Origin: Notospermus geniculatus
Lineage: Eukaryota; Nemertea; Pilidiophora; Heteronemertea; Lineidae
DNA: 64,000 nt
Assembly (NCBI GenBank): GCA_002633025.1
Contig: NMRB01000467.1
Location: 62,001-126,000, forward strand
Reading direction: 5' to 3'
Shown: positions 48,301-59,706 of the stretch, in pieces
Numbering within the stretch: the first letter of the stretch is position 1
How the letters are laid out: each line of letters opens with the position of its first letter
Position numbers and translations under genes: made by a program
Notes under the pieces: generated by a model
Seen by the model: only the letters and a program-made list of their open reading frames with translations
Told to the model about the DNA's origin: nothing
Databases searched by the model: none

Positions 48301-51300
48301 GAGAAAATAGTGACTGATCAACTTCCATCCATCGGCCATGCAGAGCGTTAAACCAATTTGCAGGACCACTACTGGCCCAGAACAGTAATCTAATACTATT
48401 TCATCATGGTGAGTTGTTGAGGCATCCAGAAGGGATGCCAATGGTGGACTCGGTAGATATCTCTATCAGAGGTAACTCGGCGTGACGGCATGATTGCTAC
48501 AGCAGTGCGACTTTCTGGTCACACATCATCAGCGTGATCATTGGCTAGAGAAGTATTTTCTTCGTAATTGAGATAACGCGGTGTAGCTGATGCAATTACT
48601 GCACGGTTTTTGTCATAGATGGTGAATCTGGACAGTCACTGCTCGTCATCGTGGTCATTGGAACAGTTGATGCAATGGACCATTCCAGTCAAAAGGGGAA
48701 CTCCATCTTTGCCGTATGTTGTAGGTTTCCTTTCAATGTCCACCTTGGACTTGAAGTTTTTACAACAAGCACTACAATAAGCACATAAAACACATTAGGT
48801 TTTTTTCACTAGAGTGCTCTGCCTGTGCTCATGCCCTTTAGGCCAGCCCCTTTTACGGGAAGGCGTACGATTGGCTGCCTGGTATTAGTGGGCAGGCGAC
48901 ACCATTCAGTGCACAGAAGGATTAGCTGCCCGATTAACAGGCACTGAATGCTCACTCTATGCGCCAATGTAAAAAAAACCTATTGGATGGCACCTGTCCA
49001 CTAAGGACACCTTTAGTACTGACAGATGCTGTGCTCACTTGAGAGGTGGCCTGATTACAAAGCTTTTAAATGGATAGCGGTCATCACTATTCAATGGGGG
49101 TGGGGCATTTGGCTCATTGGGACCAAAACATACTTTTTGCCATTTTGCTGCCAAAATCTGCATGAAAAAAACTTTTTCGGTGACTTGGGGGAGGGGGGAT
49201 TTGCCCTTGTCCCTATGTTAGTTACAGTTGAGCCCTGCTGCCTGACCTATAACCTTATCATATTCATACAATCATGTAAGTCAAACAAATTCCACCAGAC
49301 ACTTGGAAATCAATGATGGATCACGATTTCATTTGCTTGCTCATTTGTATTCCATGCATTCGCGTATTTACTGCAAAAAATATGGCAAGACTCAGTTTTC
49401 AGCTCAAAATCTCTCCATCGCTTCGCAGGAATATCGACCCGGTTATCATCTCGGCACTTAAATGCAAAAATCTATAATCAAATTTAACGGTTCATATTTT
49501 TATGTGAGCATTCAATACATCAGTCATTGAGAATCTCATACATTCTCCTCTTTTCAACATCGACCATTGATTGATTTTTCTAAAATCTGCTTAGCGCATT
49601 TTTACGCCGGTTGCACTTGAGCCGGGTATTCAGGAAAAGTGCAATGAATGGACCGCATGCAACAAATACAACTTGTATGAATTGACGTTATTTTCCAGCC
49701 ACTTCACTTGTGACATCATTTCTATATCCCCGCCATTGAATTAATCAGTGTATTTATGCGCTGGTGAAATGTCACGCAGGCGGCTTAGGGTCAATTTCAC
49801 CCTAAGATGACTGAAATTTACAGTACGTCACACTGCAGAATCTACAAAGTATTGGAGCAACACTTCATGATGAAAATATCATCTCACCCGAGAATGGTGA
49901 TATGAGCGTATATTTCAATATCACCAATTGAAATCTACATTCCACATTCTGTCCACCTGAAGTTGAAATTGACAAATGGAAAAACTTTCATACCCCGAAG
50001 GCATTGGAAATGCTCTTCACGCAATACTAAATGCAACTAGGGATGCGGTGTATGTTTTTATATTGATAAAAACATTGTGGCATTGATTCACTTGTGTTCA
50101 TTTATGAATAAATCTGATTTGATTGAAGGGTATAGTTCCCTAGATTGCTGGTATCATGTGCTGGCTTCGACATACTCAATATTTCTCTGGGGAGTATGGT
50201 AGGCTAGACGAGGGAATATAATGAACACTTCACCACCTTCTTACAGCTTTCATAACGTCTTTGATATCATTGAAGCAATGGCATGGCTCTAACAGCCACA
50301 TCTCCATGATTTACATCAGAATCCAAGTGACATTTTGCAACCCACTCAGTAGAGTAGAATAAATGTTGCACTGAACCACTTTTTTCTGTGTGAATTTCAT
50401 GATTAGCCTTTGCACCTGAGTCTGGATGCAAGAGCATCCCAAGGGGAGGGCTAAAACTGATAGATGAGGGGGAGCAGTGAGATGACAATGACTGATGCCC
50501 ATGAACAACAAACATCACAGCAGTCGCCTGAGCTGTCAGCGTGGCGCAATGGAAACTTCGGTGATCTCTGAAGTCCAGGTTTGATCCCCGGCCGCACCAG
50601 CTCTTCAGGTGATAGAGAGGCTGACTCGAATTCGACAGCGCAAGTTTTCTCCAGGCACTTCGGTTTCCTCCTGCTGCACGTTGAAGCCATAATGCCACCT
50701 TTGGTACTTGGTTCTCAACTTAAAAGACCACATTATTGCCACTTTTTCTCGACAGCCGGCGCCACAGTGTACTCTCCAACACAGGGACTAACTACGTTGT
50801 CAGCGAATTGACCCAATTTACTATATTTTGTAATGCATTTTTGTAGTTCGTCTTACTGCCACTAGGTGGTTTCCTCTACGTCAGCAGTCAAATAATGCAT
50901 TTGAGATCCAATACTGTGCTCCTTTAATATTGGAGACAGATGTCACATAGTATGAACAGAACAAATTTTTCCATATTTTTAATGCTGCTGTTGGAAAGGT
51001 TTGAAAAACTACTCATCTTGCTCTTCAGACGAGACAATTGTGGCTATTTCCAACTGCCAAGAAATGACCACTTGTGATTCAACCCTCCTCCATGCTCTGT
51101 GGCTGCATTGTGGCAATGACTGACTAAGAGAATCTCACAACAGAACCAAAGTGTCCCTATCTACAATCTCACTGCCACTCATCAGATAAATGAAATGAAA
51201 GCTGAAACACTTCGCGGCATATCTTGCCATTCTCATTTCCCTGACCAACGTGGAAAGCGCACGTATTCCATACAAATATCGTCGGCGTCGGCTATCTCAT

Positions 51301-53180
51301 CAGATAAAAGTGGTGCTAGTGTCAGAAGATGTAAAGGATGGATGCACTTCAGATGGAGATGAAGACTAACGACCGGGGCTAATCAAGGCTGGCACCTCGA
51401 TCAACAAACTATAATTGCCGGCAACGGTTTCATCTGGAGGAATCTCATGCCGTGCTATCAAGGCCGGTCTTCTGGCCGGTTAAGTGACTGGTAGTGCGCA
51501 TTCAAGGCCACGCTTCTGGCTGGTAGTGACCAGTAGTGTGTATTCAAGGCCGCACAATGCCTGGTAGTGACTGGTAGTGCGTATTGAATTCAAGGCCGCT
51601 CTTTTGGCTGATAGCAAGTGGTAGTGGGTATTCAAGGCCACGCTTGTGGATGGTAGTGACTGGTAGTGTGTATTCAAGGCAACACTTCTGGCTGCCAGTG
51701 AGTGGTGGTGTGTATTCAAGGCTGCACTTCTGTCTGGTAGTGAGTGGTAGTGCATATTCAAGACTGTGAGTGGTAGTGTGTATTCAAGGCAACGCTTTTA
51801 GCCAGTAGTGAGTGGTAGTCTGTTTTCAAGGCAACGCTTCTGGTCGGTAGTGAGTGGTAATGTGTATTCATTCAATGCTGCTTCTGGCTGGTAGTGAGTG
51901 GTAGTGCATGCGTATTCAAGCCCACGCTTCTGGCCAGTGAGTGGTAGTGTGTATTCAAGGCTGCACTTCTGTCTGGTAGTGAGTGGTAGTGCATATATTC
52001 AAGACTGTGAGTGGTAGTGTGTATTCAAGGCAACGCTTCTGGCCAGTAGTGAGTGGTAGTCTGTTTTCAAGGCCATGCTTCTGACCGGTTGTGACGGCAC
52101 CTCTCCTTGCCAATGGTGTCCATGATACCGAGGTTGCCTGGTACCTGACCACCTGGAAATGCCTAGAATGCGAACCTGAAAATCTCAAGGCACGAACCGT
52201 CTACAGACACCAGCAACGTCATCCAGCAGGATTAAAGATGTAGAAAGAACGTAATCAGGAACCCACACATTCAGATGAGCCATCGCATAAAAACCTCCCC
52301 CCAGGGCAATGCTGACCGAGAAACTTGATGAAATCTCCCATCATCAGCAGACAATTTCAATAAACTTGCGACAAAGCGACCCAAACTTGCAGCCATAGCA
52401 GAGGTTTTTTTCAATTTCCCTGAATATGTTTGGGATATCGCGGTGGCGTCGTCGTGTGTAAATGGTCAGAGTAAAGGTTACATGAGTCATGTACGGAGAA
52501 AAGAAACTGAGAGGAATCAATGAAATTTTAATAGAAATCATGAGAAAACATGAAGAGAATGGCAAGTTATGAAGGCAGGTTGTCAAAGAATCATTGTGAA
52601 GCTGCTGCTATATTACAAGATGGGGATTTCATACTGACACGGCAACAGATTTGATCTGAAGTATTTGGTTTCCCACCCATTCACCCTTTTTTACCAATAT
52701 GTCCATACGTAGCCTACTTCTTTTATCTCCACTGATTAGTGGTCTTGACTAATGCTTTTTACTGAAAATTTGGCTACGTCAGTCAGCAGGCAACCATATC
52801 CAATGTAACTTCCACTCCAGAGAGAGGTCTCGGAACGACATGGCGTACCCTGAGTAGTCAGTGCCACAGCACACTGCACTTAAAGAAACTCAACATTCGT
52901 TCCGTTTACCTAGGCATATACCACGAAATCCATTTAAAACTCTTATTACCTGACAAGATGACTTTCTTCTCCCGCACCAAAATGAGCAGACTTTCCGAAA
53001 TCATGGCTTCTGTTGGCGTGTGCATCCCGCGGAAACTCTCAAGAAGTCGGTCCTTGATGTTCTCGCGAGTTGAACTGACCCCGCTGGAGTTTAGTTCCGA
53101 TATGACACCACAGATGGCCTCCGGGAGGGGAATGAACTGAGTCTGTGGAATGGTCTGCATTTCGATACCATTGATGTCAC
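33349..53180 (-). CDS. STOX: Storkhead-box (STOX) winged-helix protein, 3' three exons (partial)
   Basis: STOX proteins are nuclear/cytoplasmic factors with a forkhead-related winged-helix DNA-binding domain. Three exons, all phase 1, join in frame: 52950-53180, 36030-36371 and 33349-35000 (about 741 aa). The first carries the winged helix: GDINGIEMQTIPQTQFIPLP, ICGVISELNSSGVSSTRENI and ESLLILVREKKVILSG, with the sequence and start phase seen in vertebrate STOX1/2. The second begins GETYQVMVSEVP, the wing end, and continues into Ser/Arg-rich disordered sequence. The last is a single 550-codon exon with LLSRIFGKNKKK and YSTFSGQFPPPEWQWYD, matching the conserved STOX C-terminal block, then low-complexity His/Asn/Ser sequence, SDSGINSAR, and an ending GDYKVVGFV. 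The 16.6 kb intron between exons one and two is filled with repeats. The 5' coding exon was not found between 53181 and 64000. Confidence 0.85.
36541..36640 (+). repeat. tRNA-derived SINE-like head
   Basis: tggcctagtggctagcgcgttggccttggagctagaatg has an A-box-like start and anticodon-arm-like spacing; a B box is not clear. It is followed by tggatggggtgaccggcgtg and directly by the hairpin at 36657-36730. Confidence 0.4.
36657..36730. repeat. Hairpin carrying two CRE palindromes
   Basis: The arms are nearly perfect inverted repeats (gttctaatgc at the left end, gtgcttagaac at the right end). Each stem arm holds TGACGTCA inside cctgacgtcactgcacag / ctgtgcagtgacgtcagg. It lies in the large STOX intron, near its 3' end. 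Confidence 0.85.
39254..39461. mobile_element. Inverted-repeat element with CRE-containing ends
   Basis: tagaggccttgcaatgacgt at the left pairs with the reverse complement of acgtcatttgcaaggcctct at the right, and the inner ggcggccatgctgg pairs with ccagcatggcgg. Each arm contains TGACGTCA. Arms are about 47 bp; the length is about 208 bp. Confidence 0.75.
41236..41440 (+). pseudogene. Degenerate LINE (non-LTR retrotransposon) 3' coding relic
   Basis: The plus-strand translation contains ERTPEHILQTCTLMTS then a stop, QEFWLEANHLEDK and frame breaks. TPEHILQTCxL is the usual phrase near the C-terminal end of the RNase H/zinc-knuckle region of many animal LINE pol proteins. Only this fragment survives, with stops and shifts. 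Confidence 0.6.
43383..43430. mobile_element. Family A MITE fragment
   Basis: cgaggtaaaaacccctgctg and the closing gcgaggat match the right half of the hairpin at 4706-4813 with a few changes. Confidence 0.65.
45209..45497. mobile_element. TTAA-bounded inverted-repeat element
   Basis: TTAACCAAATAGAGCC at the left end mirrors GGCTCTATTGGGTTAA at the right. Internal copies of ggcggt / accgcc recur on both strands. TTAA at both termini suggests piggyBac-type insertion. Length is 289 bp, without coding capacity. Confidence 0.7.
46563..46797. repeat. ~38-bp minisatellite
   Basis: About six units of the form agtagagaatgcagtaggtg plus tctcttcttatagttcta are arranged head to tail, with unit lengths from about 30 to 43 bp, in the large STOX intron. 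Confidence 0.85.
47769..47811. mobile_element. Family A MITE left-half fragment
   Basis: atcctcccgcaacagggc and ttggtctcgctcctctta match the left half of the hairpin at 4706-4813. Confidence 0.65.
47991..48064 (-). repeat. tRNA-derived SINE head
   Basis: The minus strand reads GCCTTGATCGCCCAGTGG (A-box region), TTAGCAA (anticodon-loop-like, AGC) and a perfect T arm CCCGGGTTCGAATCCCGGG. The anticodon stem does not pair, so this is a SINE promoter rather than a tRNA-Ala gene. It abuts the MITE at 48077-48195. Confidence 0.65.
48077..48195. mobile_element. MITE, family B
   Basis: ttagggccgtattcacgg at the left mirrors ccgtgcatacggccctta at the right, and ggatcgcacttt mirrors aaagtgtgacc. TA flanks suit a Tc1/mariner-type MITE. 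Ends are related to those of 28228-28372. Confidence 0.75.
48796..48982. mobile_element. Short terminal-inverted-repeat element
   Basis: taggtttttttcac at the left pairs with gtaaaaaaaaccta at the right, and cattcagtgcac occurs inverted inside. Length is about 187 bp, with no coding capacity. Confidence 0.5.
50536..50601 (+). repeat. tRNA-derived SINE head
   Basis: agcgtggcgcaatggaaac resembles an A box, followed by cggtgatctctgaagtcc (anticodon-arm-like) and aggtttgatccccgg (B-box-like). Lies in the large STOX intron. Confidence 0.55.
51483..52092. repeat. ~40-bp minisatellite, about 15 units
   Basis: Units of the form ggtagtgagtggtagtgtg plus tattcaaggcaacgcttctg follow one another for about 610 bp, with variable length and substitutions. 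One two-to-three-unit block (51710-51800) recurs nearly unchanged at 51955-52045, a sign of higher-order duplication. Confidence 0.9.
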
Positions 53181-54968
53181 CTGAAATGACAAACATGATG
53201 AAAGTTAGGGATAGACATCAAACAACCTTAAAATGTCAGTGTGTTCCCACTTGTGAACGTGCTTTTCTTCAGGAATCCTAAGCCCCATACAGAATTTTCG
53301 CCGCGCTCAGTCCGGAGCGAGCACGGATGGTACAATTTTGCCAAATGTCAAAAGCCAGCTTGACTCGGTTATCAAATGGCAGTGTAAACAGGCCTATATG
53401 TCCTGCTTGAATTTCAAAGTGGGCTTGGTCCAGGTCGAGCTCGGCACGCTTCAACCGGACTAGGCCTAGAATAAAAGGGTTATAGAGAGACTGAACATGT
53501 CAAGCTCTTGCTGAAGATGCCTACAAAAATCACTGCTTCAGCCAGCATCAACAACTCTCCGCCCTTGGTTCGATATTTTACAGTAACAGTTCTGACACAT
53601 TTGAATACAGCATCTGATAAAAAAAGATCACACCATAATAAGCGCCATGACGCGTGAATTTGAGAATATTATTCATAATTCAATAACGTGAAAATGACAA
53701 TCAATGAAGTCTAATTCTCTATGATTAACGCCGGCACAAAATGCCACGTAACCGCAAGGCTGACTCTCTCAATCAGTCAGGATATTGGCTTTTTTTAATA
53801 TGTCGTGAGCAGCATATAACTTTTTGACAGGCTAATGGAAAAAACTGATCAGAGATTGGAAGGAACGTAAAGTGTAATTTTGTTCATTATGAAAATGTGT
53901 GGGGTGGAATTCTAATTATAACAAACTAGGTTCAAAGATGCACATTTACTTTGAATACGTCTTAAAGATTTGCTGTCGAATTTCAAATTGATGAAATCTT
54001 CAAAGAAGACAGTGTGCTTCTCACTTGACATCAATGAACCTTTACTGTCGTTTTATACATACTATAGGTGGGCTGCGTTGGTTGCTGAAATTGAACAACA
54101 TGTAGGATTTTAATTCTCCAGCACGATTTCGATGTGGATGCTTCAAAGCTTTGAGGCCATTGGCTTGTGGGGGCCACACCACAAAAACGTGCCAGAATCC
54201 GGTTATGCACCTTCAGTCCTCCAGTGACTTTTATGCATCACTAAGTTGGTGTCTGAATATGGGAATACCCGAAAACCCTCTGTTGCCACTCTGGAGAAGG
54301 GGCCATTCAATGACATTACGTGTACAAAGGCAATTTATGCATAGAAGACATTTCAAGACTTGAAGTACCAATACAACTCAACTAACTTGATGTGTGTCAT
54401 ATGCCTTGCACTGGAGTCTTGAAGTGGGAGGGAAAGTTAGGTGTTCGACCGAGAATGAAAGGCCTTAGTGCTAAAACGTACTCATTGGTGTCGATGAATG
54501 GTCTACTTGAAGCTTCAGTGTGCCGTGTATGGTAAACACTTGAAAAATTGTTCTAAAATGAGTTATTTCAATGTACCAGCAGTTGAATGGATGTAGAATG
54601 GAAACTTGTAGATCATGATGGTCTCCTTCTTCAGTACTGACCAAGTGTGTGTGTGCATTGGATGGAACTTGAAAGTTCAACAAATTCGTGCGAAAGCAAT
54701 ACACGTAATACAACCAGTACATGTGGAAAGCGAGCAACATCCACGTAGCTTTGCTGTAGACTTATTCACAGTGGTATACGAAGCATCATCTTCTAAGACT
54801 GAAATGATACATTGTGATCCTTCTTTTGGAAAAGCTCTTCTTCAGAAAGAAGGATGAGAAACTTACAGCATGAGCACCCACCCACATGGTTTGTCGTTGA
54901 TTGATTTCAAAGATTTGGAACAGAGGACTTCATGTTGTACATACATGTAATGTAGCACAAACAGCATA

Positions 54969-55414
54969 CATACTATAGATTCGTTCTTCTAAGGTTACTT
55001 CATATATTCATGCTGTAGGTTTAGGCCCAACCCACAATATAGACCATACAAAGAATTTATTGATTCTATTCAACATAACTGACCAATGAGTGAGTCTTGC
55101 GTTACTTGCACTGGGCCGCAAAGACTGCTTTGTTGGCAGGCACTATTAAAAGAGTGTCTGTTACATTCACTGTTGTATTGGCCTTATGCACAGGGCCTAT
55201 TCAATCACTTCTCAAAGGCATCAATTTCAAATTGTCCGAGACTGATCACCACGTGTTCTTTCTGTGGTCGGATAATTCAGTCGTCAATAGCCCTTTCCCT
55301 CCTCGCCTGTCAGTCACACTGAGCAGTTCTTTATTTTGCCATGCATATTCAATAGGGTAGGCGGTCATATGAGTGTTCAGTAAAGTAACCTTAGAAGAAC
55401 GAATCTAGAGTATG
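54969..55414. mobile_element. Terminal-inverted-repeat element, ~446 bp
   Basis: attcgttcttctaaggttac near 54979 has an exact inverted partner gtaaccttagaagaacgaat near 55386-55405; with flanks the repeats reach about 31 bp. No transposase is encoded between them. Confidence 0.8.
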
Positions 55415-55481
55415 TATATTCAGGAAATTGAAGCCAAGAGTCTGTTCTTCACCATGCATAATCTTTGCTACAGTGGGCACC

Positions 55482-55706
55482 ACACCAGGCGAGGTGATCG
55501 AGCGTCAATCCATTGCCACAGAGAAAAATCGGCTGTTGATGCCTGCAGGTGTGCGCTGGACAGGGATGTGGAATCTTCTCACCAGTGACGACCGCCCAAC
55601 ATCAAACCGATAAGCGATACCAGTAATATATTTCTGGCGATACTACCAAGTCTGCAATCGCTGACGATCAGATCGCTTGCGATATCACCCTCACCTCGCC
55701 TGGTGT
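55482..55706. mobile_element. Terminal-inverted-repeat element, ~225 bp
   Basis: acaccaggcgaggtgatcg at the left pairs with tcacctcgcctggtgt at the right. The interior carries gatac/gatat-rich sequence without an open frame. Confidence 0.65.
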
Positions 55707-57491
55707 TTAAAACAGTTATAAATCTCACCCACTGTCTCAGTCAGCACTCAATGTACAGCCTTCCTCACAAATGAATTTGCCAGCCTATTGCCAGTGTATG
55801 ATAGAAATCATGGCGATATGACACACGATAACGCCAACAAAATGCCAATACATGTTTATTGGAAACACGAGACAATGTCTAAAAAGGCACGCAGTATTGC
55901 GTCGGTTTCAGAAAATAATATGATGAAAGTCATAAGACCATTGAAATCCCTGGAACGTTTTGATGATATCGGTGTAATGCAATCCCGATATTGATAATAT
56001 CATAAACATGATACATGATGCCAGAACAATCTATAAAATGTATTGGAAACGTGATTTATAAAATGCCGCAGAAGTTGCTCATTTTGTTGCAAATGACGCC
56101 TTGTATCGGTCAATCTTCATGGTGGAATGTCTCGCTTCATTCAATGGCTTTACCCGTGCTGAGTGGTCGTCAGTGTCGAGCTACCATCTTTCATTTCGTA
56201 GCACCATCTGATATCGAAGTTCCCCGTCTATGCCCTGCAGCATCTGTCATTACCAGAACTGATGCTGAAGATTCAACTTTTCTACGATATGTACATGATG
56301 TACTTCAGTGAAACACAGAAGCAGCATCTTCTAGTGTAAGTCAGGTATAGCCATGGAAGTGGACCAGTCCTAAGATGAAAATCATGGTGTTAGAATTTAG
56401 CACTTAAAGCTCCACTTACTACTGACATGCACAAAATGAGATGAATAGTCTACCACAGGTTGTGAACAAAAAAATTATTCGCACTTTATCCCACAGCTCT
56501 CAAATATTCCTTCTACAATACTTCCGAACCAAACACTCAAAACTTTCCTTCAACTGAAGTTCACCCACCCTCACTCAAACTTCCTAAACTCACCACACCC
56601 AAATATAACAAAAAAGATCAGAAGAAATTACCACCCAAGCAAACAAAACAACTCGCATCATTCGAAACAAACATTCTGGTCTTGAAATAAGACATAACTT
56701 AGAACAAAACCTAACTACATTTCTTTAGACGATTTTAACTCAATTGAACAACAGAAGAATAAAAGTGATTGCTCTCCTGCAGTCCCTTGGAGCTTGGACC
56801 GTGACAAGTTCATGGACCTGGGCAAATTCAACTCTTGTGCAAATCATTTTATGGTGCAGCATTAATGTAGCCCGGTTTCACTGCTGCCCTGGGATAATGC
56901 CCAGCCTCACGGCAAATATACTAACCTCATTTACCCCACCATCGGTCCACATAAAAGAACCCTTCGGGAGCAAGACATACAACCCTAACAGCCGAAAATG
57001 CAGACTTCCCGTGAACCAATACTGCCAAGTTTTTGCTGGAAAGGCAACACCAAATCCATCACCAGAGCCAGAAGGAACTATTCATGCATGAAAGTTATTT
57101 TTCCAGCCCAGTCAGGCGACTAATCTATTGGAAAACATTATCTCTCTGATTTGCAAACATCACCCGGTAGCTATCAGGGGGAATATCGGCTCAACTCGCT
57201 GGCTGCATGATCAGATATCTGAAAATTTCCATAGGGTTCAATACTCAGACATGTCTAAAGACTGGTTTGGAAAGGTCCGCACAAGGCTTTCTACGAAACC
57301 CCCCCTTCTGTGCAGTTGCCTACATTGTACATGTACTTCGATTCTATTTTTAAAGAGGAAGCTTTGAATTAGTGATCAGACTAGACAGGCTTACCAGTTA
57401 ACCTGAATTCAGCCACAAAGTACCAGGAAACTCGAATCTGAATGCGGACAGAGAGGCTACCATACCGTACCATATACAACAATGACTTGGA

Positions 57492-57650
57492 CTTAAAGCG
57501 GCGAATCCACTGTCGCGATTTGGGCTTGAGACGGGGTTGCGGTCCCTTGCGATCGCCTTTATGGCAATCGGAAGTCCTTATAAGGTAACCGCAAGGGAAC
57601 ACAACCCCGTCTCAAGCCAAAATCGCGACAGTGGATCACCCGCTTTTAAG
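57492..57650. mobile_element. Palindromic MITE, ~159 bp
   Basis: Both halves pair: cttaaagcgg against ccgcttttaag at the ends, then atccactgtcgcgattt and cttgagacggggttg against their complements. Nearly complete foldback with a ~25 bp loop. Confidence 0.85.
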
Positions 57651-58494
57651 TTGCATGTGGCTCTACGAAGCGCAGTCGCTCACTTCCATCCCATTTTGTC
57701 ACGAGGAAACCAAGGCCTTGATTCACACTACAAGCATGCTGACCATACAGTGCACCCAAAACTGAATGTGGGCAGAGAGGGTACATTACATTATTTGGTA
57801 CCATACAGCAATGACTTGGACTTCACCCGCATATGGCTCTAGGAACCCCCTGATCTTCACTGCCTTATTCTCAGTTGTTCTGCAGTTGCTTACCCCCATT
57901 CCAACCATGTCTGTCGAGAGGAACCTTGAATCGAGACAAGCTGCTATTGAGCCACACAGCCACGCAGAACCAGGAGACTCAATACTGAACCCACAGTATG
58001 GACATCAAAGGATGGAGACGCAACTCAAACGATGTCACCGCGACATGGTGCAGACTGTGCATCAAAGTAGATCCTAATGACAGCCCTCATTAGAGCTGAC
58101 GACAACTCTCAATAGACGTTGGATCAGACATATCGTACTGCTTTGAACAGCTCTGCCCATCCCTAGACAGATTCAAGCGGATATGTGCTGGCTTATCAAA
58201 GACGTCCTGCGTTGTAAAGCAGTCTTGTACGGAGGAACTGAGATTATGTAGATGAAATGTACGAAGTAGAATCGGGTGTATTTGAAAGCATGATGGAGAT
58301 GACAGTTCCAGAGAACACAATATGGTTGCTAAGACGTTTGATGCAACTGAAATCATAATGTATGGCCTAGTGCCAGTCACGGCTGAAGTTCTGGATTTGA
58401 AGCCAGTAAATTCGTCACTTGACAGAAAGGACATCTCTCTTTGGAGGTTTTTGGTGGGCATTCTGGTTTCCTCCTGCTGTACAAATGTACATTT

Positions 58495-58986
58495 AGGCCA
58501 CAATTATTTTATTTGTTGTTTTACGGATTTTTCCCTGGAAACCCCTGACAGGAGGGAGGAAAATAAAGATAAAAATAATTTTTTCATTTGGTTTTCGCGG
58601 AAACCTTGACAGGAGGGTGGAAAATAAATATTAAAATAATTGTAATTATTTGATTATTTTTATTATATTTGTCACAGCATGTAACAGGCGGCTATGAAAA
58701 AAATAAAAATGTACAAAAATATAATAAAATTCACTTAATGAATGGGAACGAGAATGATTGTTACAACCGCTGTGAATTATTTTCGTCAGGCAAGGTTCGT
58801 CCAGCATGTCGGCGGTGAAATAATAAGGCGTTTTTTTCCATTATTTTTATTTTTATTGATCGGATAATCAGTTTGTGGGCGGCGGCAAAAAAATAATGCC
58901 ATTTTTTCAATTATTTTTATTTTCCAAAATCGGAAAAACAAGTGCGGCGGATCCGTAAAACAAGAAATAAAATAAGTGTCGCCTTA
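58495..58986. mobile_element. AT-rich terminal-inverted-repeat element, ~490 bp
   Basis: The left end aggccacaattattttattt with ttgttttacggat is matched in inverse by atccgtaaaacaag and aaataaaataagtgtcgcct at the right. The interior is made of ttatttttatt runs with short GC islands (ggcggcg, tgacaggaggg). Confidence 0.75.
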
Positions 58987-59706
58987 CATGTACTTGCCCA
59001 ATATCGTCTGTAGAGCCACATAATGCCATAGTTGGCACTACACTAGCTCTAACTATGTACACATGTAACATACCTACGTGTACATGTATGGACCAACATC
59101 TGAAGGATGGAGTTGGAATGGGACACCTTCAGTCTCATGTGACATGGTCAGGGATGCCGAAACTAGTCCAACTCACCACATGATGGCAGCAATTGTCCTG
59201 ATAACCACTCAACATCTCACTGACTCTCATACTGACCAACGATACCTCCCATAAAATGTCATCATACGTGATCTCCTGATATCGCAGCATCTACAATGGA
59301 ACTTTTCAAGCAGAAATTAACACGATAATACGAAACATTGTTGCTCTTTTCACCAGCTCTAAACATCGGAGAGAAAGCCCAGATTGAGTTGCTGCAGCTT
59401 ATCGTGAGGCTAATACCAACACAATAGAACTCTCGGCCCATTTTATCAACTTTCATACGATCATGGCAATGGCAATTGAATACACAATGATAAAGGGAAG
59501 ACCATGTTTTATGGCTAGCTATCCCTTCTTCCATGCCAGTCTGCCATTTATGTATGCGCAAGGTTGCCCAGGCATACCGGTAAATACTTGGGTCATAAAT
59601 TCTTATCAAAGATCCATACAAATGGCTGGTAGCACAATACAGAAATGACACGGAGATCTGCAAGACCCATGTCTGAGCTAAAACCTATATGTGGGCCAGG
59701 CCACGC

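Larger units (their letters stand above)
36372..52949. other. Large STOX intron (16.6 kb)
   Basis: No coding exon was recognised. It contains the hairpin at 36657-36730, an inverted repeat at 39254-39461, a LINE relic at 41236-41440, MITE pieces, tRNA-derived repeats, and minisatellites at 46563-46797 and 51483-52092. The many short open frames show no family motif. Confidence 0.6.

Noticed and set aside
51480-52092. CRISPR array
   Set aside because: Units are contiguous and variable in length with no unique spacers, in a eukaryotic intron; it is a minisatellite.
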